A stretch of DNA of 34,739 nucleotides, taken from the NCBI GenBank assembly GCA_039924845.1, contig JBDTAC010000050.1, positions 1 through 34,739 on the forward strand, written 5' to 3'. The first letter of the stretch is position 1. Each line of letters opens with the position of its first letter. Both the position numbers and the translations under genes were made by a program. This DNA is from Bacteroidia bacterium. GTDB lineage: Bacteria > Bacteroidota > Bacteroidia > DATLTG01. A model generated the notes under the pieces. The model was not told where the DNA came from and ran no database searches. It saw only the letters and a list, made by a program, of their open reading frames with translations. Positions 23,156 to 31,059 of this stretch are shown here, one piece after another.

Positions 23156-24010
23156 TTATTTTTTTACGATGGTTATTTTTAAAATACGAATATCTGAACT
23201 CGGCCGATCTTTCGCATCCACAGGCGATGCAGCAATTTTATCTACAATGTCCATGCCTTCCACTACTTCTCCGAAAACGGTATAATTTCCATCCAAATGT
23301 GGCGCACCGCCAATAGTGGTGTAGGCTTTGCGTTGTTCCAGCGAATATTCAGAATGTGGTGTTTTTGCAAAAGTAGTGTCAATTTGAGGTTCTATTTTTT
23401 GTGCTAAAATTTTCAAACTATCTATATTTTTTTGCCTTTCAAAAACCATAAATTTTTCTTTCAATGCTGCGTTTTCAGGCTTATTGATTATTTCATTGAA
23501 AATTTTTTGTTTGATGGGTTGATTCCGTTTGTCTTGTAATTGATTCAAATCCGAATTACTAAAAATTCGTCCTTGCACAATGTAAAACTGGCAGCCCGAA
23601 GAAGCTTTGCTCGGATTGACATCATCGCCTTCGCGCGCCATTGCCAAAGCGCCGCGTTTATGAAAATATTGTGGAACAAATTCGGCAGGTACAGTGTAAC
23701 CCACATCGCCATTGCCCAATTCCACACCTTGTGCAGCGTGTTTGGAAGAGGGATCTCCACCTTGTACCATAAAGTCTTGAATAACACGATGAAAAAGCGT
23801 GCTATCGTAAAAATGAGATTTTACTAATTTAATAAAATTATCACGCGTTTTAGGCGTTCCGTTGTATAATTTTAATTTAATGTTTCCTACATTGGTTTGC
23901 ATTAAAATAAGCGTTTCTTTTGGAGTATTTGGACGTAGCAAACTACACGAAACAGCGAAAAGACATAGTATCCATAAAAAGGGCAGGCGAAAATTATTTT
24001 TCTTCATCAT
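23156..24010 (-). CDS. Cyclophilin-type peptidyl-prolyl isomerase lipoprotein
   Basis: This is a 284-residue lipoprotein: a hydrophobic start and the lipobox-like AVSC with C22 suggest processing by signal peptidase II. The cyclophilin core is split. The first part has LFHRVIQDFMVQGGDPSS and SSGCQFYIVQGR, carrying the catalytic Arg and Phe/Gln residues. An insertion of roughly 60 residues, charged and helical, covers about 160-225. The end has LDGNYTVFGEVVEGMDIVDK. It should catalyse prolyl isomerisation in the periplasm or at the outer membrane. It heads the run with pheS and is divergent from a small lipoprotein gene. Confidence 0.9.
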   Translation of the reverse strand: MMKKNNFRLPFLWILCLFAVSCSLLRPNTPKETLILMQTNVGNIKLKLYNGTPKTRDNFIKLVKSHFYDSTLFHRVIQDFMVQGGDPSSKHAAQGVELGNGDVGYTVPAEFVPQYFHKRGALAMAREGDDVNPSKASSGCQFYIVQGRIFSNSDLNQLQDKRNQPIKQKIFNEIINKPENAALKEKFMVFERQKNIDSLKILAQKIEPQIDTTFAKTPHSEYSLEQRKAYTTIGGAPHLDGNYTVFGEVVEGMDIVDKIAASPVDAKDRPSSDIRILKITIVKK

Positions 24011-24032
24011 AAGAGGGTATCTTAATTTTTTT

Positions 24033-24040
24033 TATATTTG
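24033..24040 (+). promoter_or_regulatory. -7 element (TATATTTG)
   Basis: TATATTTGC fits TAnnTTTG and lies 87 nt before the small lipoprotein's ATG, implying a leader of about 80 nt. Confidence 0.45.
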
Positions 24041-24127
24041 CTTTCGTTAAACAGTTAAGAAATTAAAATAATGTTTCTGTTTTCAACTGAAAGTCGTTCA
24101 CAATATTAGAAAATAATTCGTTTATCT

Positions 24128-24475
24128 ATGAAACAAACATGTACGAAATTTTTTTTCTGTCTGGCAATTTTAGGATTTATTTTAGTTGAATTCTCTACTT
24201 CTTCTTGCTCTCAAAACACGAATTGTACTGCTGTTGTGTCAGTTACAGATACTCTTGGGCGACCCGTTTCGCAAGCAACGGTTAAATTATATGCCAATAT
24301 TCCAGGTGCTGCCGTAACTTCGACTACGCTTACGGATGGTTCCGGAAAAACGAGTGTTACGTTTAAAAACCCTGCTATTTTTGATATTACCGCCACACAA
24401 GGAACTAAAACAGGAACTGGTATTATCCAGTTAAATATTGGTGAAACTACCAATACAACGGTTATCATTAAGTAA
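24128..24475 (+). CDS. Small lipoprotein with Ig-like (carboxypeptidase-regulatory-type) domain
   Basis: The protein has 115 residues. An N-terminal hydrophobic segment ends in TSSC (C27), consistent with lipid attachment. The rest forms one beta-sandwich of the CarboxypepD_reg or bacterial Ig-like type, with VSVTDTLGRPVSQATVKLY and TLTDGSGKTSVTFKNPAIFD as the usual strand pattern. It probably sits on the outer membrane with a structural or binding role; no partner is suggested by the neighbours. It is transcribed alone, and a palindrome separates it from the convergent porin. Confidence 0.78.
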   Translation: MKQTCTKFFFCLAILGFILVEFSTSSCSQNTNCTAVVSVTDTLGRPVSQATVKLYANIPGAAVTSTTLTDGSGKTSVTFKNPAIFDITATQGTKTGTGIIQLNIGETTNTTVIIK

Positions 24476-24504
24476 AATATCTACTTATTTTTTCTCGAAA
24501 ATAC

Positions 24505-24530
24505 GCTTCGAAAAATTATTTTTTCGAAGC
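24505..24530. terminator. AT-rich palindrome between convergent genes
   Basis: GCTTCG and CGAAGC enclose AAAAATTATTTTTT, with perfect arms. It lies between the lipoprotein stop and the convergent porin stop. Confidence 0.65.
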
Positions 24531-24553
24531 ACTAAAAAACAAAATTATTTGTG

Positions 24554-25909
24554 TTAAAATTCCACGTGTGCGCGTAATCCGAAGATATTAATTGGACCTC
24601 TATCTTTGTTATAAGCAGGATTTATCACGTATTGATAATCGGGAGAAATAAAAAAACAAGAAAAAATTTGTGCAGAATAATACGTTTCAAAAATCATTTC
24701 GTTTCCGTAATTTAATTTTCCATCACCAATAATAAATCCGTAACCGCCAGCAGCTAAATAATCGCGGTGTGCCTGAGAAATGCTATTGACAACAAATGCC
24801 AGCGCAAATACATCATTCTTACGCTTTATTTTTTTCATTTTGAAAGAAAAACCACCACTTATGGTTTGATCAATTTCTGTAAACACGAAGGTTTCGTTTT
24901 GCCCGTTATTCCAACCAGTTCGAAAAAAAATTCCTGCATCAGAAAGAATATTTTGTTGAATATTAATTCCGAAACCTGGTTTTGTTCTGCCGTAGGCACG
25001 CGTTTTCGCGATGTTTATATGATAAACTGTATCGTTCGTAGTAATTCCATAATTACCCATATGCGCAAAATTATTGTACAACAACAAACTAATTTTTCCT
25101 TCTTTCTTTTTTAACTGAAAACTTTTTCCGAATTCCAATGTTTCGCCATTGGCGTGTGTTACGTTCCAATCCATTTGTGCGCCATTGGCAACTTCGGGCA
25201 TTAAGCAACTCGAGAAACGAACTTCGAAGGTAGGGCGCAAATATTCTATCACAACTCCAGATGTATAGCCGCGCGTATTCGCAGGATAATCCCACGCGCC
25301 GTTAGACATCAAACTCCAATTCATAAATTGTGTACGCGGATCGTGGCTGTAATCGTTGTCGTCGTAAAAATCAGTAAGACTAAATTTTCCAACTGTAATG
25401 CAAATGGCATTTGTTGGAATAGTTCCCGCTAACTGATTGGCATCAGCATCTTGCGTTTTATTATCGGAGTTGCCAAGCGGAATATATTGCCGAAAAAATA
25501 ATCGCGCGATGTACAAAGTGGGCGTAGGATCCCCGATGCGAACAGTTTCTCCATTCGGTGCTCCAGCAATTCCAAGCACGTTGCTCATACCGCTTCCTCC
25601 TGCTATTTCGGGATTAAAATAAAATTCGGCATTTTTCCACAATCTGCGCCCAATGTACAATGTAGAGGTAATAGAATAATGAATGGCTTTGTCGTTCGGA
25701 TCAAAACTATTTAATCCTTGATACGGAGATTTGAATGCGGTGTGCCCTTGTGCAATGGTTGTGGCTTGAAAATGGAAGCTCCAATTTTCGTTCGCTTTAG
25801 CGGAAGTTACAATGCTGTTAGAATCTGATTTTATAGAATTTTGTGCTTTCGTTTCATTTGCAAAAAGACAAAGAGAATAAATGGGTAAAGTATATAAAAG
25901 CATTTTCAT
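24554..25909 (-). CDS. OprB-like carbohydrate porin family protein
   Basis: This 451-residue outer-membrane protein has a signal peptide (about 1-22, ending NETKAQ). The start of the mature region, WSFHFQATTIAQGHTAFKSP, the segment LYIGRRLWKNAEFYFNPEIAGG and GKFSLTDFYDDNDYSHDPRTQF are characteristic of the carbohydrate-selective porin family. It ends in Phe (GLRAHVEF), as barrels do. Family members let sugars across the outer membrane, but the substrate here is unknown. Two -7 boxes lie at 25939-25954. It follows mgtA on the same strand after 167 nt, so a link to Mg2+ handling is possible but unproven. Confidence 0.85.
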   Translation of the reverse strand: MKMLLYTLPIYSLCLFANETKAQNSIKSDSNSIVTSAKANENWSFHFQATTIAQGHTAFKSPYQGLNSFDPNDKAIHYSITSTLYIGRRLWKNAEFYFNPEIAGGSGMSNVLGIAGAPNGETVRIGDPTPTLYIARLFFRQYIPLGNSDNKTQDADANQLAGTIPTNAICITVGKFSLTDFYDDNDYSHDPRTQFMNWSLMSNGAWDYPANTRGYTSGVVIEYLRPTFEVRFSSCLMPEVANGAQMDWNVTHANGETLEFGKSFQLKKKEGKISLLLYNNFAHMGNYGITTNDTVYHINIAKTRAYGRTKPGFGINIQQNILSDAGIFFRTGWNNGQNETFVFTEIDQTISGGFSFKMKKIKRKNDVFALAFVVNSISQAHRDYLAAGGYGFIIGDGKLNYGNEMIFETYYSAQIFSCFFISPDYQYVINPAYNKDRGPINIFGLRAHVEF

Positions 25910-25938
25910 AAAAATTCTTTTTCAATTTTATTTCACGA

Positions 25939-25954
25939 CAAAAATACAAAGTTA
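25939..25954 (-). promoter_or_regulatory. Two adjacent -7 elements for the porin gene
   Basis: On the minus strand TAACTTTG (25947-25954) is directly followed by TATTTTTG (25939-25946). Both fit TAnnTTTG, 29-44 nt before the porin ATG. This suggests the porin can be transcribed independently of mgtA. Confidence 0.55.
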
Positions 25955-26023
25955 GACCTATAAAACAAATATATTTTATAAATAAAACTAAATCGTTTTC
26001 TGTTTTTTTAATGTAAAATTAGA

Positions 26024-26045
26024 TTCAAAAAAATAATTTTTCGAA
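26024..26045. repeat. AT-rich palindrome between mgtA and the porin gene
   Basis: TTCAAAAAAATAATTTTTCGAA lies downstream of the mgtA stop and upstream of the porin promoter. It may end the mgtA transcript. Confidence 0.5.
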
Positions 26046-26076
26046 AGCAAAAAATCATTCTCTAAAAAATATTTTT

Positions 26077-28764
26077 TTACAACCAGTGATGGAATTTTTT
26101 AATAAACCATGTTTTCACGATTTGTGTAAGTACACAATATGCCAATAAAATAACACCTAACCAAATAAAATATTGCATCGGAAGCGCTTGTAATTTCAAT
26201 GTTCCTGCAAAAGGCGAAAACGGAATGTAAATTCCAATCAGCATAATAAGCGATGTAAGCGCGATAACTGGCGCAGCTGCCCAACTTTGAATAAATGGAA
26301 TTTTTCGCGTGCGTATCATGTGTACAATCAGCGTTTGCGAAAGCAAGCCTTCGATAAACCATCCGGATTGAAACAACGTTTGATGCTCCGCGCTGTTGGC
26401 TTTAAAGATAAACCACATCACATAAAATAAGGCGTAATCGAAAATGGAACTAACGGGTCCGATAAATAACATAAATTTAGTGATGCCGCTGGCGTCCCAT
26501 TTACGGGGTTTTTCGAGATAATCTGCATCCATCGTATCCCAAGGAATCGAAATTTGGGAAAAATCATACAGCAAATTTTGCACTAAAATATGGATAGGAA
26601 GCATCGGCAAAAAAGGCAACAGCGCGCTCGCTCCGAGCATGCTAAACATATTTCCGAAATTGCTACTCGCCGTCATTTTAATGTATTTAATGATGTTTCC
26701 GAAAGTTCTTCGTCCGTATATAACACCTTTGCGGAGCACCATTAAATCTTTTTCCAATAAAATAATATCGGCACTTTCTTTGGCAATATCCACCGCCGTA
26801 TCTACCGAAATTCCCACGTCTGCATCGCGCAAAGCGGGCGCATCATTGATTCCATCGCCCATAAAACCAACGGTGTGTCCTTTGGCTTGCAACATTTTTA
26901 CCACGCGCGCTTTTTGCATCGGATTTAATTTCGCGAGAATGGAAACGTCGTCAATTTTACTTTTCAATTCTTCGTCGCTCATTTTTTCCAAATCATTTCC
27001 GAGTAAAATATTATCAAATGGGATTCCGACTTCTTTGCAGATTTTTCTGGTTACGATTTCATTGTCACCAGTAAGTACTTTTATGCTTACGCCCAATTTT
27101 TGCAATGCTTCGATGGACGGTTTGGCAGACGGTTTTGCAGGATCTAAAAATCCGATAAATCCGGTGAGAACCATATTGGTCTCATCCGCTACAGAGTACG
27201 TAAGCGGGCGATCATCGTATTGTTTTATAGCCACCAATAATACGCGCAATCCATCCTCATTTAATTGGCGACTGATGTTGATAATATTCTGGCGCATGGC
27301 TTCGTCCAAGGGAATAATATTATCCGAATCGGGCTGAATTTTATCATCAGCGCCAGGATCCAATGCAAAATTACAAACGCCCAACATCTCTTCTACTGCG
27401 CCTTTGCAGATGAGTAGGTGTTTGTGATTTTTTTCTTCGAGGATAACCGACATCCGTCTGCGCATAAAATCAAACGGAATTTCATCTACTTTTTTATATT
27501 CTTCAACCTTCAGATTTTGTAGCATTTCCGTGCGTTCCAACACGGCTACGTCCAATAAATTTTTTAATCCCGTTTGATGAAAACTGTTTAAAAACGCCCA
27601 AGTCAGCACTTCGTCATCTTCTTTTCCGAATACATTGATGTACTTTTCCAACACGATTTTATCCAAGGTAAGTGTGCCCGTTTTATCGGTACACAAAATA
27701 TCCATCGCGCCAATATTTTGAATAGAATTTAAGCGTTTTACAATTACTTTTCGTTTCGACATATTCATCGCGCCTTTCGCGAGATTGGCGGTAACAATCA
27801 TTGGTAGCATTTCCGGCGTTAAGCCAACAGCAACGGATATCGCGAAAAGAAAGGCTTCCATCCAATTGTGTTTCATAAAACCATTAATCAAAAAAACTAA
27901 TGGAACCATTACCAACATAAAACGAATGAGCAACCAACTTACGCTGCTAATCCCTTTGTCGAAGCTGGTTTCAGCGCGTTTGCCGGTTAATAATTTTGAC
28001 ATGGAACCAAAATACGTTTGGTTTCCAGTTGTAACCACAACCGCAGTCGCCGTTCCGCTAAGCACGTTGGTACCCATAAAACAAATATTATCCAATTCAA
28101 AAGCTGATTTTTTTTCGGCATCTGCGATGGCATGATCGCGTTTTTCCACTGGCAAAGATTCTCCCGTTAAAATAGATTGACTCACAAATAAATCTTTGGA
28201 ATGTACAATGCGTAAATCTGCTGGCATCATATCTCCGGCAGATAGAAATACCATATCGCCAGGTACCAATTCTTTGATGTCAATTTCTTTTTTCCCGATG
28301 CCATCTCGCAAAACGGTAGCAGTGGTTTTTACCATACTTTTTAATTCTTCTGCAGCTTGATTGCTTCTAAATTCTTGCCAAAAACGAAGTAAAGAACTGG
28401 AAATAATCATAATCGAAAGTACCGTTATTGTCTTATAGTCCCTGTCAGCAGGAGCTTGAAGCATTACATCCATGATAAGGGAGATAATGGCTAAAATAAT
28501 AAGCACGCCAATAAATGGATTTAAAAATGCGCCAAACAGTTGCGTATACCACGAAGGCGCTTTTTCGTGCGACACTTCGTTTTGTCCGAATTTTTCTTTT
28601 TTCTCCTCTACTTGTTCCGCCGTTAAACCTTTTTCGCTACTTTCCAAGGCGGAGAAAAAATTTTGTTTTTCGCGTTTGGATACATTGATAAGTTCCGCGT
28701 ACGAAGAGCCTTGGTGGTTCGTTTGCGCGCTTGATTTCTTTTTTTGACTTGATAAAATATTCAT
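26077..28764 (-). CDS. mgtA: Magnesium-translocating P-type ATPase
   Basis: The protein has 895 residues of the P3B class. Phosphorylated Asp360 lies in CTDKTGTLTLDK, the actuator motif is LTGESLPVEK, and the hinge motif is GDGINDAPALRDADVGIS. The C-terminal membrane region, FGNMFSMLGASALLPFLPML and QNLLYDFSQISIPWD, is diagnostic of MgtA/MgtB. It imports Mg2+ into the cytoplasm at the expense of ATP. It has an unusually strong Shine-Dalgarno sequence (AAGGAG), rare among its neighbours. No M-box-like leader was recognised, but a hairpin lies at 28826-28851 in the presumed leader. The porin follows downstream. Confidence 0.96.
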   Translation of the reverse strand: MNILSSQKKKSSAQTNHQGSSYAELINVSKREKQNFFSALESSEKGLTAEQVEEKKEKFGQNEVSHEKAPSWYTQLFGAFLNPFIGVLIILAIISLIMDVMLQAPADRDYKTITVLSIMIISSSLLRFWQEFRSNQAAEELKSMVKTTATVLRDGIGKKEIDIKELVPGDMVFLSAGDMMPADLRIVHSKDLFVSQSILTGESLPVEKRDHAIADAEKKSAFELDNICFMGTNVLSGTATAVVVTTGNQTYFGSMSKLLTGKRAETSFDKGISSVSWLLIRFMLVMVPLVFLINGFMKHNWMEAFLFAISVAVGLTPEMLPMIVTANLAKGAMNMSKRKVIVKRLNSIQNIGAMDILCTDKTGTLTLDKIVLEKYINVFGKEDDEVLTWAFLNSFHQTGLKNLLDVAVLERTEMLQNLKVEEYKKVDEIPFDFMRRRMSVILEEKNHKHLLICKGAVEEMLGVCNFALDPGADDKIQPDSDNIIPLDEAMRQNIINISRQLNEDGLRVLLVAIKQYDDRPLTYSVADETNMVLTGFIGFLDPAKPSAKPSIEALQKLGVSIKVLTGDNEIVTRKICKEVGIPFDNILLGNDLEKMSDEELKSKIDDVSILAKLNPMQKARVVKMLQAKGHTVGFMGDGINDAPALRDADVGISVDTAVDIAKESADIILLEKDLMVLRKGVIYGRRTFGNIIKYIKMTASSNFGNMFSMLGASALLPFLPMLPIHILVQNLLYDFSQISIPWDTMDADYLEKPRKWDASGITKFMLFIGPVSSIFDYALFYVMWFIFKANSAEHQTLFQSGWFIEGLLSQTLIVHMIRTRKIPFIQSWAAAPVIALTSLIMLIGIYIPFSPFAGTLKLQALPMQYFIWLGVILLAYCVLTQIVKTWFIKKFHHWL

Positions 28765-28772
28765 TACAAATT

Positions 28773-28778
28773 CTCCTT
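28773..28778 (-). promoter_or_regulatory. Strong Shine-Dalgarno sequence for mgtA
   Basis: The minus strand reads AAGGAG followed by 8 nt and then ATG. Most other starts in this window have only A-rich leaders, so this one stands out. Confidence 0.7.
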
Positions 28779-28825
28779 AAAATTTTGGTAAATGAAAAAA
28801 TTATTTTTTCCACTCCTTTTTTTGA

Positions 28826-28851
28826 GCCTCGAAAAATTATTTTTTCGAGGC
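28826..28851. repeat. AT-rich palindrome upstream of mgtA
   Basis: GCCTCG and CGAGGC enclose AAAAATTATTTTTT with perfect arms, 62 nt before the mgtA ATG. Its GC arms differ from those of other family members yet stay complementary. A degenerate second core lies at about 28796-28810. Confidence 0.65.
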
Positions 28852-28963
28852 GCTTTTTTGAATTAAAAAATCTGCTAAGGCACAGAAAATGAAAAATAAT
28901 AATCTTTAATAAGACAATAATTCGACGGCGAAAAAAACTTCTTTTCGAACGGTTTAAAAAGGA

Positions 28964-29152
28964 ATGTATGTGGAGAAATTAAAAAATCGGAAGGGCAAAA
29001 AGAATTTTTATCCGTTAAACGAATGTTTAACGAAGACATTTGAAAGGCTCGGCACGCGCGGTAAAGCGACAATCTCCGATATCCCTTTGCGAACAGCAAT
29101 ATGGATGATCGTAACAGCATTTTTTGATCTGTTATTTAATTCAAAAGTATAA
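28964..29152 (+). CDS. Hypothetical 62-residue ORF
   Basis: ATG to stop, in frame after a TAA at 28955-28957. The first half is basic (KLKNRKGKKNFY); the second ends in a hydrophobic stretch, TAIWMIVTAFFDLLFNSKV, that could be a membrane helix. The flanking DNA is less AT-rich than its surroundings (near 29050-29090). I recognise no family. Of the stretch 28765-29352 this is the only ORF worth listing; the rest holds a palindrome, the tRNA promoter and otherwise nothing identifiable. Confidence 0.25.
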   Translation: MYVEKLKNRKGKKNFYPLNECLTKTFERLGTRGKATISDIPLRTAIWMIVTAFFDLLFNSKV

Positions 29153-29325
29153 CTGGGCCCTGCGTCCATTTAAGAAATTAAATTTTTGTTTTTCAGCCGC
29201 GAAGCTAAAAGGTATTTTCGGATTGACCAAATAAATGCAGAAAAAATAACTTTTCGAATACAAAATAGAGTCTTCAAAAAATAATTTTAAAAAACAGTCT
29301 GAAATATTTCAAATCAATTATTTGT

Positions 29326-29333
29326 TATCTTTG
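29326..29333 (+). promoter_or_regulatory. -7 element (TATCTTTG) for tRNA-Cys
   Basis: TATCTTTGCC lies 19 nt before the tRNA 5' end, a perfect TAnnTTTG. Confidence 0.65.
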
Positions 29334-29352
29334 CCTTTCATTATTGAAAAAA

Positions 29353-29423
29353 GGTCCTGTGGCCGAGCGGTTAGGCAGAGGTCTGCAAAACCTTGTACAG
29401 CGGTTCAAATCCGCTCGGGACCT
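29353..29423 (+). tRNA. tRNA-Cys (GCA)
   Basis: The acceptor arms GGTCCTG/CGGGACC pair with one G-U. The anticodon stem GAGGT/ACCTT encloses CTGCAAA, giving anticodon GCA. The T-arm is GCGGTTCAAATCCGC. The discriminator is T, as usual for Cys, and the next three bases are CCA, so CCA appears to be encoded (to 29426). Confidence 0.95.
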
Positions 29424-29428
29424 CCAAA

Positions 29429-29462
29429 AAAATCGCTCTATTGAAAAATAGGGCGATTTTTT
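29429..29462 (+). terminator. Rho-independent terminator after tRNA-Cys
   Basis: A 14-bp stem (29429-29442 with 29447-29460, one G-U) and GAAA loop run into a T tract three bases after the tRNA's CCA. Confidence 0.88.
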
Positions 29463-29478
29463 ATTTCAGAAAAACACG

Positions 29479-29500
29479 TTTGAAAAATTATTTTTTTGAA
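29479..29500. repeat. AT-rich palindrome at the 3' end of the glycosyltransferase gene
   Basis: TTTGAAAAATTATTTTTTTGAA lies just past the stop of the minus-strand GT gene, convergent with the tRNA-Cys unit. Confidence 0.55.
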
Positions 29501-29503
29501 GCC

Positions 29504-30985
29504 TTACTTTCTTTTATAAAGTTGAAATTCCGTATTGCTCCATATTTCGTCCCAGTTTTTTTCATATACTTTAACATATTCTTTTAGCGAATCATCCGAA
29601 ATACGGTTGTTGATAAGGAGGAAAGAAACATTATTTTCGAGTAAATGTTGATGAATGATGGACGTATTTTGATTGTATAAATTGCTCATTGCCGAACGAT
29701 TCGTATACAAAGCAAGCACACGAGGTTTAATAAAATCGAAGCGTGCATTTTCGGGTGTATTATTGGTGATGTAATTGAAAGCTTCTATACTTTCCTTTTG
29801 TTGCGGTCCTTGCAAAGTTATTTTTTCTCCTTTCGAAATTTCGCTCCACCCTTTTTTGTAGGAAAAAAACACGAAAATCGTCAAGACAATCGCAAATAAA
29901 TTTGGATTTATTTTTAGCCGAATGTCAATACTGCGTAAACCCTGTATGGCATAGTAAAGTAAGAAAGGAATAAGCGGTAACAAGAGTCGAAAACCTCCAG
30001 TAGAAGCCGGATATATCGTAATTATAAAAAGATAAATCAGTACGCAGGTATCAACAAAATCAATTTTTTGAGTCATTTTTTTTATCATTCCCAATACGAT
30101 AAAAGCAAAAATCATATCGCCTGAAAACTGTGCTACAAATTGCCAATGTTCGTTCCAAGGATCAAAAAAGGCGCGTATAACTGCCATGTAATAATCCAAA
30201 TTTGTTTGGATTGTTTCCTTCAAATGGTTCACATCCAAAAAATAATTGTACGAAAAAATACCTTGATTACTGGCAGGAAATAGCCATTTATTTAAAATTA
30301 CATAAATTAAAAATCCGCCGCAAACAATAATTGTAAGCGATATTAATTTTTTATACGCATATTTTTTTTGCAAGATAGACGTATAATTTTCATATAATTC
30401 GTGCAAAAAATCCAATGCTACTGCTAAGATAAATACAATTCCAATATTTCGGATAGAAATTAAAAAGCCCAGTAATACTGCCAGCAAAATGCTCCTCACA
30501 ATGGTTCTATTTTTTTGTTGATAAATCAGAATACATAGCAACAGCAGTAAACTAAAAGGAATATCCGACATGATTTCCATTTTAAAATTCAATGTCCATG
30601 GATTATAAACTACCACGAGTACTAGTAAAGTAGCAATCAATGCAGAAAAATGTTTACATAAAAAGTGGAACATCAACAAGGCAAACGCAAAAAGAAATAC
30701 CGTAATGTATACATCGAAACAAGCAATGTTATTTCCAAAAACAGCATAAACAGGTGCTAAAAGCAAAGGAAAACCTACCGGAAGAGAAGGCGGTCCGAGC
30801 AAAGGATAGTGGGGATTATAAATGTAGCCAGTTTGGATTTGAGAAATACCTTGCGCAATATTTTTTGCCTGATGAATGTATTGTGCAAAATCATCGCCCC
30901 AATCGTGAGAAGATTTAATATTGATGAAAAACAAGGGCAAACAAAGCAAGGCTACGATGAGGTATTTTATCCATTTTTTGTTCAT
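29504..30985 (-). CDS. GT-C membrane glycosyltransferase (ArnT/PMT/GT39-like)
   Basis: The 493-residue polytopic protein has about ten helices. After TM1 (about 6-22) comes SSHDWGDDFAQYIHQAKNIA, whose acidic pair D31-D32 sits where GT-C enzymes carry the catalytic Asp in the first periplasmic loop. PPSLPVGFPLLLAPVY follows, a region common in GT39-like transferases. The C-terminal soluble part, about 385-493, would be periplasmic. Such enzymes move sugars from polyprenyl phosphates to lipids, glycans or proteins; the acceptor is unknown. It lies downstream of recO on the same strand with a 74-nt gap holding two palindromes. Confidence 0.78.
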   Translation of the reverse strand: MNKKWIKYLIVALLCLPLFFINIKSSHDWGDDFAQYIHQAKNIAQGISQIQTGYIYNPHYPLLGPPSLPVGFPLLLAPVYAVFGNNIACFDVYITVFLFAFALLMFHFLCKHFSALIATLLVLVVVYNPWTLNFKMEIMSDIPFSLLLLLCILIYQQKNRTIVRSILLAVLLGFLISIRNIGIVFILAVALDFLHELYENYTSILQKKYAYKKLISLTIIVCGGFLIYVILNKWLFPASNQGIFSYNYFLDVNHLKETIQTNLDYYMAVIRAFFDPWNEHWQFVAQFSGDMIFAFIVLGMIKKMTQKIDFVDTCVLIYLFIITIYPASTGGFRLLLPLIPFLLYYAIQGLRSIDIRLKINPNLFAIVLTIFVFFSYKKGWSEISKGEKITLQGPQQKESIEAFNYITNNTPENARFDFIKPRVLALYTNRSAMSNLYNQNTSIIHQHLLENNVSFLLINNRISDDSLKEYVKVYEKNWDEIWSNTEFQLYKRK

Positions 30986-31006
30986 CCGAAAAATTATTTT
31001 TTCAAG
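30986..31006. repeat. AT-rich palindrome abutting the glycosyltransferase start
   Basis: CCGAAAAATTATTTTTTCAAG-type sequence directly adjoins the ATG of the GT gene, with imperfect arms. Confidence 0.45.
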
Positions 31007-31021
31007 AGATTATATTTTTTA

Positions 31022-31057
31022 TTTACGCTTCGAAAAATTATTTTTTTGAAGCGTAAA
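31022..31057. terminator. 36-bp palindrome after recO
   Basis: TTTACGCTTCGAAAAATT is followed by the near-exact complement ending TTGAAGCGTAAA, with one C/G-to-T/G wobble. It begins 3 bp beyond the recO stop and probably ends the porZ-recO transcript. Confidence 0.65.
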
Positions 31058-31059
31058 AT

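Noticed and set aside
26639-27337. 232-codon plus-strand ORF inside mgtA
   Set aside because: It lies wholly within the conserved mgtA catalytic region on the opposite strand and resembles no family.
28765-28960. M-box-type Mg2+ riboswitch ahead of mgtA
   Set aside because: I could not find the conserved M-box core; only an AT-rich hairpin is visible.
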